Below, in pieces: positions 56,986 to 64,000 of a stretch of DNA of 64,000 nt. Under the pieces are notes generated by a model. It saw only the letters and a program-made list of their open reading frames with translations. It was not told the origin of the DNA and did no database searches. The position numbers and the translations under genes are program-made. The stretch spans positions 30,866 to 94,865 of the forward strand of contig JALHIN010000005.1 in assembly GCA_022839995.1 (NCBI GenBank), read 5' to 3'. Positions within the stretch are counted from its first letter, which is position 1. Each line of letters starts with the position of its first letter. Source of the DNA: 79-D21 sp022839995. Lineage in GTDB: Bacteria > Synergistota > Synergistia > Synergistales > 79-D21.

Positions 56986-58323
56986 TCAGCGCCCCGAAAG
57001 GCAGTCCACCGGCAGGGCAACGCCCGCGAGCTCGAACTTCACCAGGTGTTTCGGCTGGATCCCGGTGGGGCGAAGCCGTCCGCGGACCCGCCCCCTTTCG
57101 TCGAACCCCTGCAGGTCGAAGTGGAAGATATCCTGGGTCTGGATGATCTCGCCTTCCATCCCCGTGATCTCCGTGACGGTCATCACCCTTCGGGTGCCAT
57201 CCCGGAGCCGTTCCTGGTAGACCAGCAGGTCCACGGCAGAGGCGATCTGGTCGCGGATAGCCTTGAGGGGGAGGTCCAGGCCGGACATCATCACCATGCT
57301 TTCCAGCCGGGCAAGGGCATCCCGGGCCGAGTTGGCATGGATCGTGGTCATGGAGCCGTCGTGCCCCGTGTTCATGGCCTGGAGCATGTCGAACGCCTCC
57401 CCGCCGCGGCATTCTCCCACAATGATCCGGTCCGGGCGCATCCGGAGGGCATTCTTGACAAGGCTCCGGATCGGGATGGCTCCCTTCCCCTCGATGTTCG
57501 CCGGACGGGCTTCGAGCCTGACGACGTGGGGCTGCTGCAGCTTGAGCTCGGCGGCGTCCTCGATCGTCAGGATCCGTTCCTTTTCCGGGATGAAGCCGGA
57601 AAGGACGTTCAGCAGCGTCGTTTTCCCGGAACCCGTTCCCCCGACGATCACGATGTTGAAACGTGCCTCCACTGCCGCCCGGATGAACGCCACAGCTTCC
57701 TCGGAGAGGGTGCCGCCGGCGATGAGGTCGGCGGTCGTCAGGGGGGTCTTCCTGAATTTCCGGATGGTGACCAAGGGGCCCTCGAGAGAAAGCGGCGGGA
57801 TGACCCCGTTGACCCTTGAACCGTCGGGGAGGCGGGCGTCCACCATCGGGGAGGACTCGTCGATGCGCCTTCCGAGCGGGGAAACGATCCTTTCCAGGAC
57901 CCTCTTGACGTGTTCGTCGTCAGCGAAAACGACATCGGTGAGCTCGATGTTGCCCCGGCGCTCCACGTAAACGATGTCCGGCCCGTTCACCATGATCTCG
58001 CTGATCGAATCGTCGTCGATTAGGGGCTGGATCGGGCCATAACCGAAAACCTCGTTCAGGACTTCCTCCCGGAGCCTTTCCTGCTCTGCTGCCGACAGGT
58101 CCGGGCATCCGGAAAGGAAACCGTCCACGATTCGGACGACCTTCTTCCGAAGTTCGGGGTTTCCCTGGTTCCCGGTGTCCGCCGCGCCCAGGTCCTTCGG
58201 GTCCACTTCCTCGGCAAGCCGGACGAGGAGGCGTCTTTGCGCGGCCCGGAAGGCCCCGGACACCTGGATCCGCTCTTTCTGTTCCTCGGTAGAACGGCCT
58301 GCGAGCCGCTTGAGAAGGCTCAT
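56986..58323 (-). CDS. tadA: Tad pilus assembly ATPase TadA/CpaF
   Basis: 445 residues, secretion ATPase. N-terminal helical domain, then NEVFGYGPIQPLIDDDSISE; Walker A NIVIVGGTGSGKTTLLNVL, Asp box ILTIEDAAEL, Walker B RMRPDRIIVGECRGGEAFDM and His box MTTIHANSARDAL. It powers assembly of the Flp fibre. ATG 58323 overlaps the tadZ stop (ATGA). Confidence 0.96.
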   Translation of the reverse strand: MSLLKRLAGRSTEEQKERIQVSGAFRAAQRRLLVRLAEEVDPKDLGAADTGNQGNPELRKKVVRIVDGFLSGCPDLSAAEQERLREEVLNEVFGYGPIQPLIDDDSISEIMVNGPDIVYVERRGNIELTDVVFADDEHVKRVLERIVSPLGRRIDESSPMVDARLPDGSRVNGVIPPLSLEGPLVTIRKFRKTPLTTADLIAGGTLSEEAVAFIRAAVEARFNIVIVGGTGSGKTTLLNVLSGFIPEKERILTIEDAAELKLQQPHVVRLEARPANIEGKGAIPIRSLVKNALRMRPDRIIVGECRGGEAFDMLQAMNTGHDGSMTTIHANSARDALARLESMVMMSGLDLPLKAIRDQIASAVDLLVYQERLRDGTRRVMTVTEITGMEGEIIQTQDIFHFDLQGFDERGRVRGRLRPTGIQPKHLVKFELAGVALPVDCLSGR

Positions 58324-59450
58324 CCGGTTTTCCTCCCCTTCCCGGCGGCGGGGCTAGCGGGGAAAAGCCGGTCCAGGAGTTCCCCCACGGCCTTGACGAA
58401 GGGAGACCGAGGCATCGTCTTCGCAGGGGTTCGACCGCTTTCCCAGGCTCGTTCCAGGGCGGGTTCCTCCGGGATTATCGCCACGGCCCGGTAAAGCGAG
58501 GAAAGCTTTGCAGCCGTCTGGGCGTTCCCCTTGTTGACCCGGTTGATCAGCGAGGCCCTTTCTTCGTGGACAAGCCTGAGCTGGTCCAGGAGGTTCCAGA
58601 AAAGGCTGACGTTCTTGACCCCCGTTAAAGAGGCGTCCGTGACGAGCCAGAGGCGCTGGGCCTTCTCCGCGATGTGCAAGGTGATTTCGTCAAAGCTCCG
58701 GTGCAGGTCCGCGATGACGAGGTCGTGGGACTTCAGGAGGAGGTCCAGGGCCTGAGAAACTGCCTGGGGCCGGATGAGTTCGGACTGAGCCGGTGATTTC
58801 GGGGCGGCCAGGATCGAGAACCCCTCTTCCGTTGGCACGAGGTAACGGTGGATGTCCCGTTCCCCGGTGCTGCTGTCGCGGGCCCAGTCCACCCAAGTCA
58901 GGGCAGGTCTCGTGTTCACGAGGAAGGCCGAGTCACCCAGGGCGATGTCGCCGTCCGCCACCGCGACTTTAAGTCCCTTCCGGCGGGCGGCTCCCGCGAG
59001 GGTCAGGGCGACCGAGGTCGTCCCTGCCCCTCCACGGCATCCCCAGAGTCCCAGGAGAAGGCCTGTCCGGTCCCGGTTTTGCCCGACCGCAGCTGAATAG
59101 GCCCGGTTCACCACCGATTCGAGCTCGGCCGGCCCGCAAGCGGCGGGCAGGAAATCCCGCGCCTTCAGGCGGATGATGGTCCGGATCGCTTCAGGGTCGT
59201 TTTCCTCTGCCGCGACGATGACTCCCGGACAGAATTGGAGCTGCTCCAAGGTCTCCAGAAGTACCGCTGCTTCAGGTTCCCCCGCCGGCAGTCCCACGAG
59301 GAGGACGTGGGGCCGGACCGCCTGGGCAAGGGAGTTCAGCTCGGCAAGGGAAGCAGCCTCGCCGGCGATCTCGATCGCCGGGTTTTCCCGAAGACCGTTC
59401 TTCCATTGGTTTCGGCGTTCTTCCGAGCCTGCCAGGAGGAGACGGATCAT
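58320..59450 (-). CDS. tadZ: Tad pilus localisation protein TadZ/CpaE
   Basis: 376 residues. The N-terminal 120 residues form a receiver-like domain (LLLAGSEERRNQW, HVLLVGLPAG); the rest is a ParA/MinD-type ATPase. Its P-loop is atypical: LGLWGCRGGAGTTSVALTLA lacks both Lys residues of KGGxGKT. TadZ proteins often have altered Walker A motifs and mark the pole or assembly site. Walker A' VAVADGDIALGDSAFL and SHDLVIADLHRSFDE are clear. Overlaps rcpA and tadA by 4 nt each. Confidence 0.88.
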   Translation of the reverse strand: MIRLLLAGSEERRNQWKNGLRENPAIEIAGEAASLAELNSLAQAVRPHVLLVGLPAGEPEAAVLLETLEQLQFCPGVIVAAEENDPEAIRTIIRLKARDFLPAACGPAELESVVNRAYSAAVGQNRDRTGLLLGLWGCRGGAGTTSVALTLAGAARRKGLKVAVADGDIALGDSAFLVNTRPALTWVDWARDSSTGERDIHRYLVPTEEGFSILAAPKSPAQSELIRPQAVSQALDLLLKSHDLVIADLHRSFDEITLHIAEKAQRLWLVTDASLTGVKNVSLFWNLLDQLRLVHEERASLINRVNKGNAQTAAKLSSLYRAVAIIPEEPALERAWESGRTPAKTMPRSPFVKAVGELLDRLFPASPAAGKGRKTG

Positions 59451-60619
59451 GGGGTTTTCACCACCTGGGGCACGACGGTGATCACCAGCTCGGTCTCGTT
59501 GTTCTGGAACTGCTTGCTTCGGAAAAGGCTGCCTAGAAGCGGCAGGTCCGCGAGGAACGGGATCTTCTTGACCATGCGGGTTTGCTTGTTGTCCAGGAGT
59601 CCTCCGATCACCAGCGGCTCTCCGTCTTTCAGGACCGTCCGGTTTTCCACCTTTCGGCTCCGGAGGGCCGGGATGGAGACCCCGTTCGTGACGATTCGGT
59701 TGTCCCAGTCCAGTTCCGAAACCTCGGCGGAAAGGTTCAGGAGGATGTCTCCGTCACCGAGGACTTCCGGGACGATCGTCATGATGACGCCGTAGGGTTT
59801 CCATTCGATTTTGACCTGGTTGTTCTCGACGCCCACCGGAACGGGAATTTCGCCGCCCACGTTGATGAAGGCCCTTTCCCCGCTTAGCCCGCTTACGCTT
59901 GGCCGACTGAGGATCCGCGTGTTGGTCGTGTTCCCGACCGCTTCGAAAAGGCCTTTGAGGTTGGAGGCGATGTCGGCGGTCCGGTTCCAGGTGAACCCGA
60001 TCTGTCCCAGTTCGGAGTTGATGAGGTTGGCGGATCCGGAAACGAGCTGTCCCCGCCCTCCTTCGAGGTAGGACAAGCCGAGCTTTTGGCCGTTCCCCTT
60101 CGCCATTTCCATGACGATCGCCTCGATTTTCACGCGCGGATCTCCCTCGACATTCAGGAGGTTGACGACGTTGGGCGCGAAGCCCTTGGCGATCGCCTCG
60201 GCCCGCCGCTTGTCGTAGGGGGTCCTTACGGTGCCCTCCAGAATCACGCTGGTGTCCGTCACGACGACTTTGATCCCAGGGCACTGCAGGATCCGCTCGA
60301 GGTCCCACGTTCGAACGCGCCGGGAGGGATGGACGAGGATGTCGAACCTGTGATATCCCTTGGAATCCCAGACCACGAGAGAAGAAACCCCCTCGGACTT
60401 GCCGAAAAGGAGCAGTTCGTTCCGGCTGACCGGCTGTGCGTCAAGGACGTTCGGGTTCCCGATGGCGACCCGGGTGAGAGAAGAAAAGGAAAGAGGGGCG
60501 TTTTCTCCCGTTTCCAGGTGAAAGGTCTTCTGGGGCTGGGAAAAAGCCGCAGCCTGATGCACGGGCAACAGCACCAGCAGGAGGACAGCAAGGGCTGTAT
60601 AGAGGGGTGTTTTCGTCAT
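59447..60619 (-). CDS. rcpA: Tad pilus outer-membrane secretin RcpA/CpaC
   Basis: 390 residues with a signal peptide (LYTALAVLLLVLLPVHQAAA). N-terminal domain with LTRVAIGNPNVLDAQPVSR and a BON-like part (VVVTDTSVILEGTVRTPYDK), then the secretin core (PSVSGLSGERAFINVGGEIP, PEVLGDGDILLNLSAEVSEL, VLKDGEPLVIGGLLDNK, LPLLGSLFRSKQFQNNETEL). It forms the outer-membrane gate, more evidence of a diderm cell. ATG 60619 has GGGAGG upstream. Confidence 0.92.
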   Translation of the reverse strand: MTKTPLYTALAVLLLVLLPVHQAAAFSQPQKTFHLETGENAPLSFSSLTRVAIGNPNVLDAQPVSRNELLLFGKSEGVSSLVVWDSKGYHRFDILVHPSRRVRTWDLERILQCPGIKVVVTDTSVILEGTVRTPYDKRRAEAIAKGFAPNVVNLLNVEGDPRVKIEAIVMEMAKGNGQKLGLSYLEGGRGQLVSGSANLINSELGQIGFTWNRTADIASNLKGLFEAVGNTTNTRILSRPSVSGLSGERAFINVGGEIPVPVGVENNQVKIEWKPYGVIMTIVPEVLGDGDILLNLSAEVSELDWDNRIVTNGVSIPALRSRKVENRTVLKDGEPLVIGGLLDNKQTRMVKKIPFLADLPLLGSLFRSKQFQNNETELVITVVPQVVKTP

Positions 60620-60634
60620 CGTTCAGGCCTCCCT

Positions 60635-61513
60635 TCATTGGGCTGGAACCGCGACGGATTCCGTCTTGCCCGGAAGCATCACCTGTACGGACCAGCTGCG
60701 GTCCGGCCTGCCGCCGGATGGCCCGGAAACCGGTGAAAGAGCGGGTTTCGTCTTTGAGGGCGCCGCTTCGCCGCCCGGTTTTGGCTGTTCCTTCCACGCA
60801 CCCGGCTCCGGCCCGGCGTAGACAGCCTCGGGGGTTTTTCCCGTGTCCCCGGCTGGACGGAGGGAAAGCCAAAGGTCGCCTCGCCGCTGGGCCCAGGCCA
60901 AGATCGGGGCCTGTTGCGGCGTCACCTCCAGGACCACCGACTTCGCTAATTCCACGGGGGCTGGCTTTTTCCGCTCTTCCGAGGTGGAGCCGGCGTCTAC
61001 TCCAACGGCCAGGACCTTCAATCCGGAAAGCAGGTTGCGCGCTGGGGTGACCCCTCCCGGTCGCTTTTCGAGGATCACCACGTCCACCCGGTCGTCGGCA
61101 CGGATATGCCCGGACACCAGGCTGACCTCGTCCACGGCCATGGCGATCGCCCTCATTCCGTTGGGCAAGGCCAGGGAAAGGCTTCCCTTTCCTCCCGGTT
61201 CTGCCGTCACCTTGAATTTCAGGACTGGATCCCCCTTGGCAAGGCGGTAGAGGGTCCGCTTGCCCGCCAGCTGTTCGGGGGGAAGGATTTCCGCGGCGGG
61301 AAAGGAATCCTTGGGCATTTTCAGGATCGTGATGTCCTCCGGAGCAAGGGTGCTGAAAGCTTCGATTTCCCTTGCAGCAGCGGGCACCGGCACCGTGCGG
61401 TTCTCTGCCGCGACCAGGCGCTGCCGGTACCCCCGGATCTGCCCGAAAACCAGGGCCGCAGCGATCAGGGCAAGAAGGATCGAAAGGGTCAGCAACAGGA
61501 TTTTCCTTCGCAT
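60635..61513 (-). CDS. rcpC: Tad pilus assembly protein RcpC/CpaB
   Basis: 292 residues. N-terminal membrane anchor (KILLLTLSILLALIAAALVFG), a SAF domain (VPVPAAAREIEAFSTLAPED and KRTLYRLAKGDPVL), RAIAMAVDEVSLVSGHIRAD and DRVDVVILEKR. The C-terminal 90 residues are Pro/Gly/Lys-rich and poorly conserved. RcpC is a periplasmic partner of the secretin. Confidence 0.88.
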   Translation of the reverse strand: MRRKILLLTLSILLALIAAALVFGQIRGYRQRLVAAENRTVPVPAAAREIEAFSTLAPEDITILKMPKDSFPAAEILPPEQLAGKRTLYRLAKGDPVLKFKVTAEPGGKGSLSLALPNGMRAIAMAVDEVSLVSGHIRADDRVDVVILEKRPGGVTPARNLLSGLKVLAVGVDAGSTSEERKKPAPVELAKSVVLEVTPQQAPILAWAQRRGDLWLSLRPAGDTGKTPEAVYAGPEPGAWKEQPKPGGEAAPSKTKPALSPVSGPSGGRPDRSWSVQVMLPGKTESVAVPAQ

Positions 61514-61525
61514 TCCATTCCCTCC

Positions 61526-62488
61526 TCAGGATTCCGGTACGACCAGGCGAATGCCGTAGGCCCCGAAGTCGGGGACGCTCCTGCCGCTTTTGGAGTTCGG
61601 GGTCGCCATCTTTACGAAACGTCCCAGGATGTCCACGTCGTTGCCTGTCCCCACGGCGTTTTCCAGGAAGACCCGGGCGAAGCCGATGACGTGGACCAAT
61701 ACACGGCCGTTGATGTCGGCCATGGATTCGATGACGGGAATCGTGATGAGGCGGCTGCTTTCCTCGATGCCGGGCATGGACTGGTAATAGGCCCAGTCGT
61801 GGGGGTCCTGTCCCACGAGGTAGTTCACCCCTTCCCGGGTCGGACCCGCCATGTTGCCGGGTTCCGTGTAGATCCAGTCGTCGTCGGTGGGGATTTCGCT
61901 TCCGGTGCGGATCCAGCCGTCGGAGCCGTACTTGATGTTCTCCAGGTAGTCCTTCGCTCCCTGGTCGTCCGGGTCCAGGGCCACGGCGTTGAAGTTGCCG
62001 TGGTAGGACCCGCTGCCGGGGCCAGGGCCGTACTTGATCGTGTAGGTCACGCCGTAAATGAAGCCTCCCTCGGGCGGGACGATGGCAAAGGGACGCAGCC
62101 CACGGGCCTCGGAAACGGGTGAAGCGATGGCTTCCGCGTGAGCCCGGACGGTGATCGTGTCCCTCCCGAGGAAAGCGGCGAAGAATGTCCTCAAGGCTTT
62201 TTCCCCGTCCACGTGGCAGCGGTTCGAGGCCGGGAAGCGGACAGAATAGGAAGCCTCAAGGTTCTCGTTGCCGATCTCAATGGCTTTCCCGGCGGCGGTC
62301 CCCGGATGTCCCATGGCTAGTTCCATGGCCCCGCAGAGGGCGGCGGCGTCGACGGCGCCCTGGAGGCGCTCCTTCATGAGGACCGCGTACCCGTAGTCCA
62401 CGGCCAGGGCGGCTGCTGAAAGCAGGACGCCCAGCGAGAGAGCCGTGAGGACAAGGATGCCGCCCCTTCTCCTGCGGACTTGCCCCAT
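61526..62488 (-). CDS. tadG: TadG-like Tad pilus protein
   Basis: 320 residues. N-terminal RRRRGGILVLTALSLGVLLSA with a TadE/G-like hydrophobic segment (LALGVLL... ALAVDYG) and VDAAALCGAMELA; the rest is a soluble domain with many Gly/Asp turns and no VWA metal site that I can recognise. It resembles the Tad-domain half of TadG. ATG 62488 is chosen since GGAGGGG lies 7 nt before it; GTG 62494 abuts that site. Confidence 0.82.
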   Translation of the reverse strand: MGQVRRRRGGILVLTALSLGVLLSAAALAVDYGYAVLMKERLQGAVDAAALCGAMELAMGHPGTAAGKAIEIGNENLEASYSVRFPASNRCHVDGEKALRTFFAAFLGRDTITVRAHAEAIASPVSEARGLRPFAIVPPEGGFIYGVTYTIKYGPGPGSGSYHGNFNAVALDPDDQGAKDYLENIKYGSDGWIRTGSEIPTDDDWIYTEPGNMAGPTREGVNYLVGQDPHDWAYYQSMPGIEESSRLITIPVIESMADINGRVLVHVIGFARVFLENAVGTGNDVDILGRFVKMATPNSKSGRSVPDFGAYGIRLVVPES

Positions 62489-62490
62489 CC

Positions 62491-62883
62491 TCACCCCTCC
62501 TTCCGGAAGACGGCCACCGCCGTCGGGCTGAAGGTCCCCGAAAACGAGGGGACGAAACGGCCGAGAGGCGTGATCGTTCTCAGGGGGACCGAAACGGAAA
62601 CTCTCGTTTCCACGTAGGAAGGAAGGGGCAATTCCTCTACCTGGATCGTCGGGGTCCCCGCGAAGGAACGCAGGGAAAGGAGGTTCGAAACCGCGGCCGT
62701 CACGGCTTCCGTGGATTCGCCGAGGGCCGCGAGGCGGGCTCCCTCTCGGGCAGAATGCTGGACGACCTGGAACTGCTGGAAAAGCGAGGCCATCTCGATG
62801 ATCCCCATGACGAGGACCAAAAGCACCGGCAGGGTCAGGGCCAGTTCCACCAGGGCGCTGCCAGGCTGCCTTCTTTCGGTCAT
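62491..62883 (-). CDS. tadE: TadE-like pseudopilin
   Basis: 130 residues. N-terminal basic residues then the TadE-type segment GSALVELALTLPVLLVLVMG, with the Glu expected at position +5 of the pseudopilin cleavage region; the C-terminal part is beta-rich (TIQVEELPLPSYVETRVSVS). The ATG at 62883 overlaps the tadV stop (ATGA), so it is coupled to the peptidase gene. Confidence 0.88.
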   Translation of the reverse strand: MTERRQPGSALVELALTLPVLLVLVMGIIEMASLFQQFQVVQHSAREGARLAALGESTEAVTAAVSNLLSLRSFAGTPTIQVEELPLPSYVETRVSVSVPLRTITPLGRFVPSFSGTFSPTAVAVFRKEG

Positions 62884-63389
62884 CGAACCCACCCGCTCCC
62901 GATGAGGGGAAAGAAATGCGAAAGAACGAAGCCCGCGGTCATCGCAAGGGCGTAGGGGACTTTTTTCCGTTTCCGCGAAGCGGTGCTGCGGCATAGGGAT
63001 TTCAAGGCCTCCCTGGGGCCGGAGGCAGCGGCCAACCAGGCTTGTTGCCATTCCTCCCGCCGGATCGCCAGGGAGACGACCAGGACGCCCCCGGACAGGG
63101 CCGACCAGAGGATGGTATCGGCTGCAAAGGGCCAGCCCGCAGCAGCTCCGAGGGCCGCCATGAACTTGACGTCCCCTGCCCCCATGCCGCCAAGCCAATA
63201 GGGGACGAGGAGGGCCAGGAACCCGGCCGCAGCTCCCCAGGCCGCCTGCAGGACGTCTCCCCGGCTTGCATGCCAGGCGAGCGCGGCCAACAGGATCGCT
63301 CCGTTCAGGAGGTTGGGGATTTTCATGAACCGCAAGTCCCAAAGACCCCCGAAAAGGGACGCCGGAAAAAAGATCCAGAAGGCCGCCAT
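62880..63389 (-). CDS. tadV: Prepilin peptidase TadV
   Basis: 169 residues with six hydrophobic segments. The two Asp residues of GxGD-type aspartic proteases appear in WDLRFMKIPNLLNG and GGMGAGDVKFMAALG. It cleaves and perhaps methylates Flp and pseudopilins at the cytoplasmic membrane face. Compact form without a methylase domain, as in TadV/CpaA. ATG 63389 has GAGGTGAG upstream. Confidence 0.92.
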   Translation of the reverse strand: MAAFWIFFPASLFGGLWDLRFMKIPNLLNGAILLAALAWHASRGDVLQAAWGAAAGFLALLVPYWLGGMGAGDVKFMAALGAAAGWPFAADTILWSALSGGVLVVSLAIRREEWQQAWLAAASGPREALKSLCRSTASRKRKKVPYALAMTAGFVLSHFFPLIGSGWVR

Positions 63390-63430
63390 GTTCTCACCTC
63401 ATTTGCCCGTGAACCTTCCCTGGCCTGGGC

Positions 63431-63462
63431 GAGAAAAGGGGCGGAAAACCGCCCCTTTTCTC
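63431..63462 (-). terminator. Hairpin between flp and tadV
   Basis: A perfect 14-bp inverted repeat (63431-63444, 63449-63462) with loop AAAA on the plus strand. On the reverse strand the stem ends in TTTTCTC. It lies 27 nt beyond the flp stop and probably lowers expression of the distal Tad genes relative to the pilin. Confidence 0.7.
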
Positions 63463-63489
63463 CTTCTTCAGCTTCGTTCGGGTTTTCCC

Positions 63490-63672
63490 TCAGGAGCCGC
63501 TGCTGTTGCTGCTCATCTGGTCGGAGGCATTTTGAAACACGCCCGAAATGCCTCCCCTCAAGGTCACCAGGGCGGCTACCAGGGCGACCGCGATTACGGC
63601 GATGATCAGCCCGTATTCGACCATTCCCTGCCCCTCTTCATCCCGCGTCAAACCGATCAGCTTCTTCATCAT
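63490..63672 (-). CDS. flp: Flp-type pilin
   Basis: 60 residues. Basic leader MMKKLIGLTRDEEGQGMVEYG with the prepilin cleavage at G|MVEYG: the Glu at +3 and Tyr at +4 pair is the Flp signature; then LIIAVIAVALVAALVTL and a short Ser-rich C-terminus. It is the first gene of the Tad operon, downstream of a consensus promoter. Start ATG 63672 has GGGGAGG 8 nt upstream; ATG 63669 is also possible. Confidence 0.95.
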   Translation of the reverse strand: MMKKLIGLTRDEEGQGMVEYGLIIAVIAVALVAALVTLRGGISGVFQNASDQMSSNSSGS

Positions 63673-63765
63673 ATCCTCCACCTCCCCGATTGGTTGTGCC
63701 CCAGCGTGTTTTTCATGAAAAAATTATCCGAACCTGTCTAAAGAAGCGAAACCTTGCAAGGCTCA

Positions 63766-63793
63766 TTATAGAAGGGCAGAATACCCTGTCAAG
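63766..63793 (-). promoter_or_regulatory. Strong promoter of the Tad pilus operon
   Basis: On the reverse strand TTGACA (63793-63788), 16-nt spacer, TATAAT (63771-63766): both hexamers are perfect. Transcription should start near 63760, giving an 85-90 nt 5' leader before flp. Confidence 0.95.
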
Positions 63794-64000
63794 CCTTACA
63801 AAAAGTGGCATTAGCCTGTTTTTTAAAATATTTATGGAAACGGAAGTCTTCCATTTTGTAAAAAAAAGAGAGGAACAGTCCGACCCAGGTGGCTCTTGTT
63901 GGAAGGGATCAAGCCCCTAAAGTGCTGTAAAAAGGTCGTCTGAAAAAGGCGGCAATCGGTGGGAAGACAAAAAAGCCACCGGGACTTCGGTTACAGTGTA
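63794..64000. other. AT-rich sequence upstream of the Tad promoter
   Basis: The last 207 bases contain no gene that I can support. The stretch 63815-63875 is unusually AT-rich for this window (runs of A and T). Upstream AT-rich DNA could act as an UP element for the Tad promoter or hold regulator sites. Nothing further recognised. Confidence 0.4.

Noticed and set aside
1..64000. CRISPR arrays, tRNA/rRNA genes, insertion sequences, prophage
   Set aside because: None recognised on reading both strands: no regularly spaced repeats, no cloverleaf-type sequences in the gaps, and no transposase or integrase frames.

Overview
The window looks like chromosomal DNA from a GC-rich, anaerobic, amino-acid-fermenting diderm bacterium, most probably a member of the Synergistota. 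The reasons are: a secreted protein ending in a Synergist-CTERM-like tail (Gly-Gly-Cys, hydrophobic stretch, Lys-Arg-Arg); a selenoprotein glycine/sarcosine/betaine reductase component B; a trans-4-hydroxy-L-proline dehydratase with its radical-SAM activase; orphan amino-acid uptake and catabolism genes; and clear outer-membrane functions (TolC-type protein, TamB-like protein, Tad secretin). The phylum is an inference; it was not tested by phylogeny. I saw no tRNA or rRNA gene, CRISPR array, insertion sequence or prophage.

Layout. 1-600: end of an unknown gene, a small gene that appears frameshifted, and a small hypothetical. 576-8290: two potassium uptake systems (KtrB-KtrA forward; TrkA-TrkH reverse, in an operon with a D-2-hydroxyacid dehydrogenase) flanking cysE-cysK. 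The cysE-cysK pair is preceded by a sigma-70-type promoter, a 17-residue leader peptide with three consecutive Cys codons, overlapping hairpins and an intrinsic terminator: a textbook cysteine attenuator. 8388-11886: two cell-envelope proteins and enolase. 11889-18182: MerR regulator and a tripartite RND efflux operon with 4-nt overlaps. 18172-22818: TspO, endonuclease V, then serA-serC-DUF1015. 22918-23748: Synergist-CTERM-like secreted protein interrupted by one amber codon.

23833-32685 is an amino-acid fermentation island: hypD and its activase under a CdaR-type regulator on the reverse strand, and grdE-grdB on the forward strand. grdB is read through an in-frame UGA, with a 17-nt hairpin placed 11 nt after it. 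It is followed by a prolyl-tRNA synthetase-like protein that keeps the editing insertion but has lost the aminoacylation motifs. 32762-38177: branched-chain-type substrate-binding protein, amidohydrolase, membrane polyferredoxin with a duplicated C-terminal module, and threonine dehydratase. 38179-45275: a TamB/AsmA-like protein, LarE, 1-pyrroline-5-carboxylate dehydrogenase (which can use the product of HypD) and a secreted nuclease.

45377-47959 is an origin-type segment: rsmG-parA-parB, a small AtpI-like gene and a perfect 16-bp parS site. 47977-53582: HIT protein, YigZ, ATP-type PEP carboxykinase, bioY behind a consensus promoter and a BirA-type operator, a threonine-synthase-like enzyme and a sirtuin. 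53565-63793 (reverse): an HD-GYP protein and a compact Tad/Flp pilus operon read flp-tadV-tadE-tadG-rcpC-rcpA-tadZ-tadA-tadB-tadC-DUF192 from a near-perfect sigma-70-type promoter at 63766-63793.

Functionally, peptides and amino acids appear to be the main diet. Hydroxyproline is dehydrated to pyrroline-5-carboxylate and can be oxidised to glutamate; threonine is deaminated; glycine or a methylated glycine is reduced by the selenoenzyme; PEP carboxykinase and enolase link to gluconeogenesis; serine and cysteine are made de novo, with cysteine synthesis controlled by attenuation.
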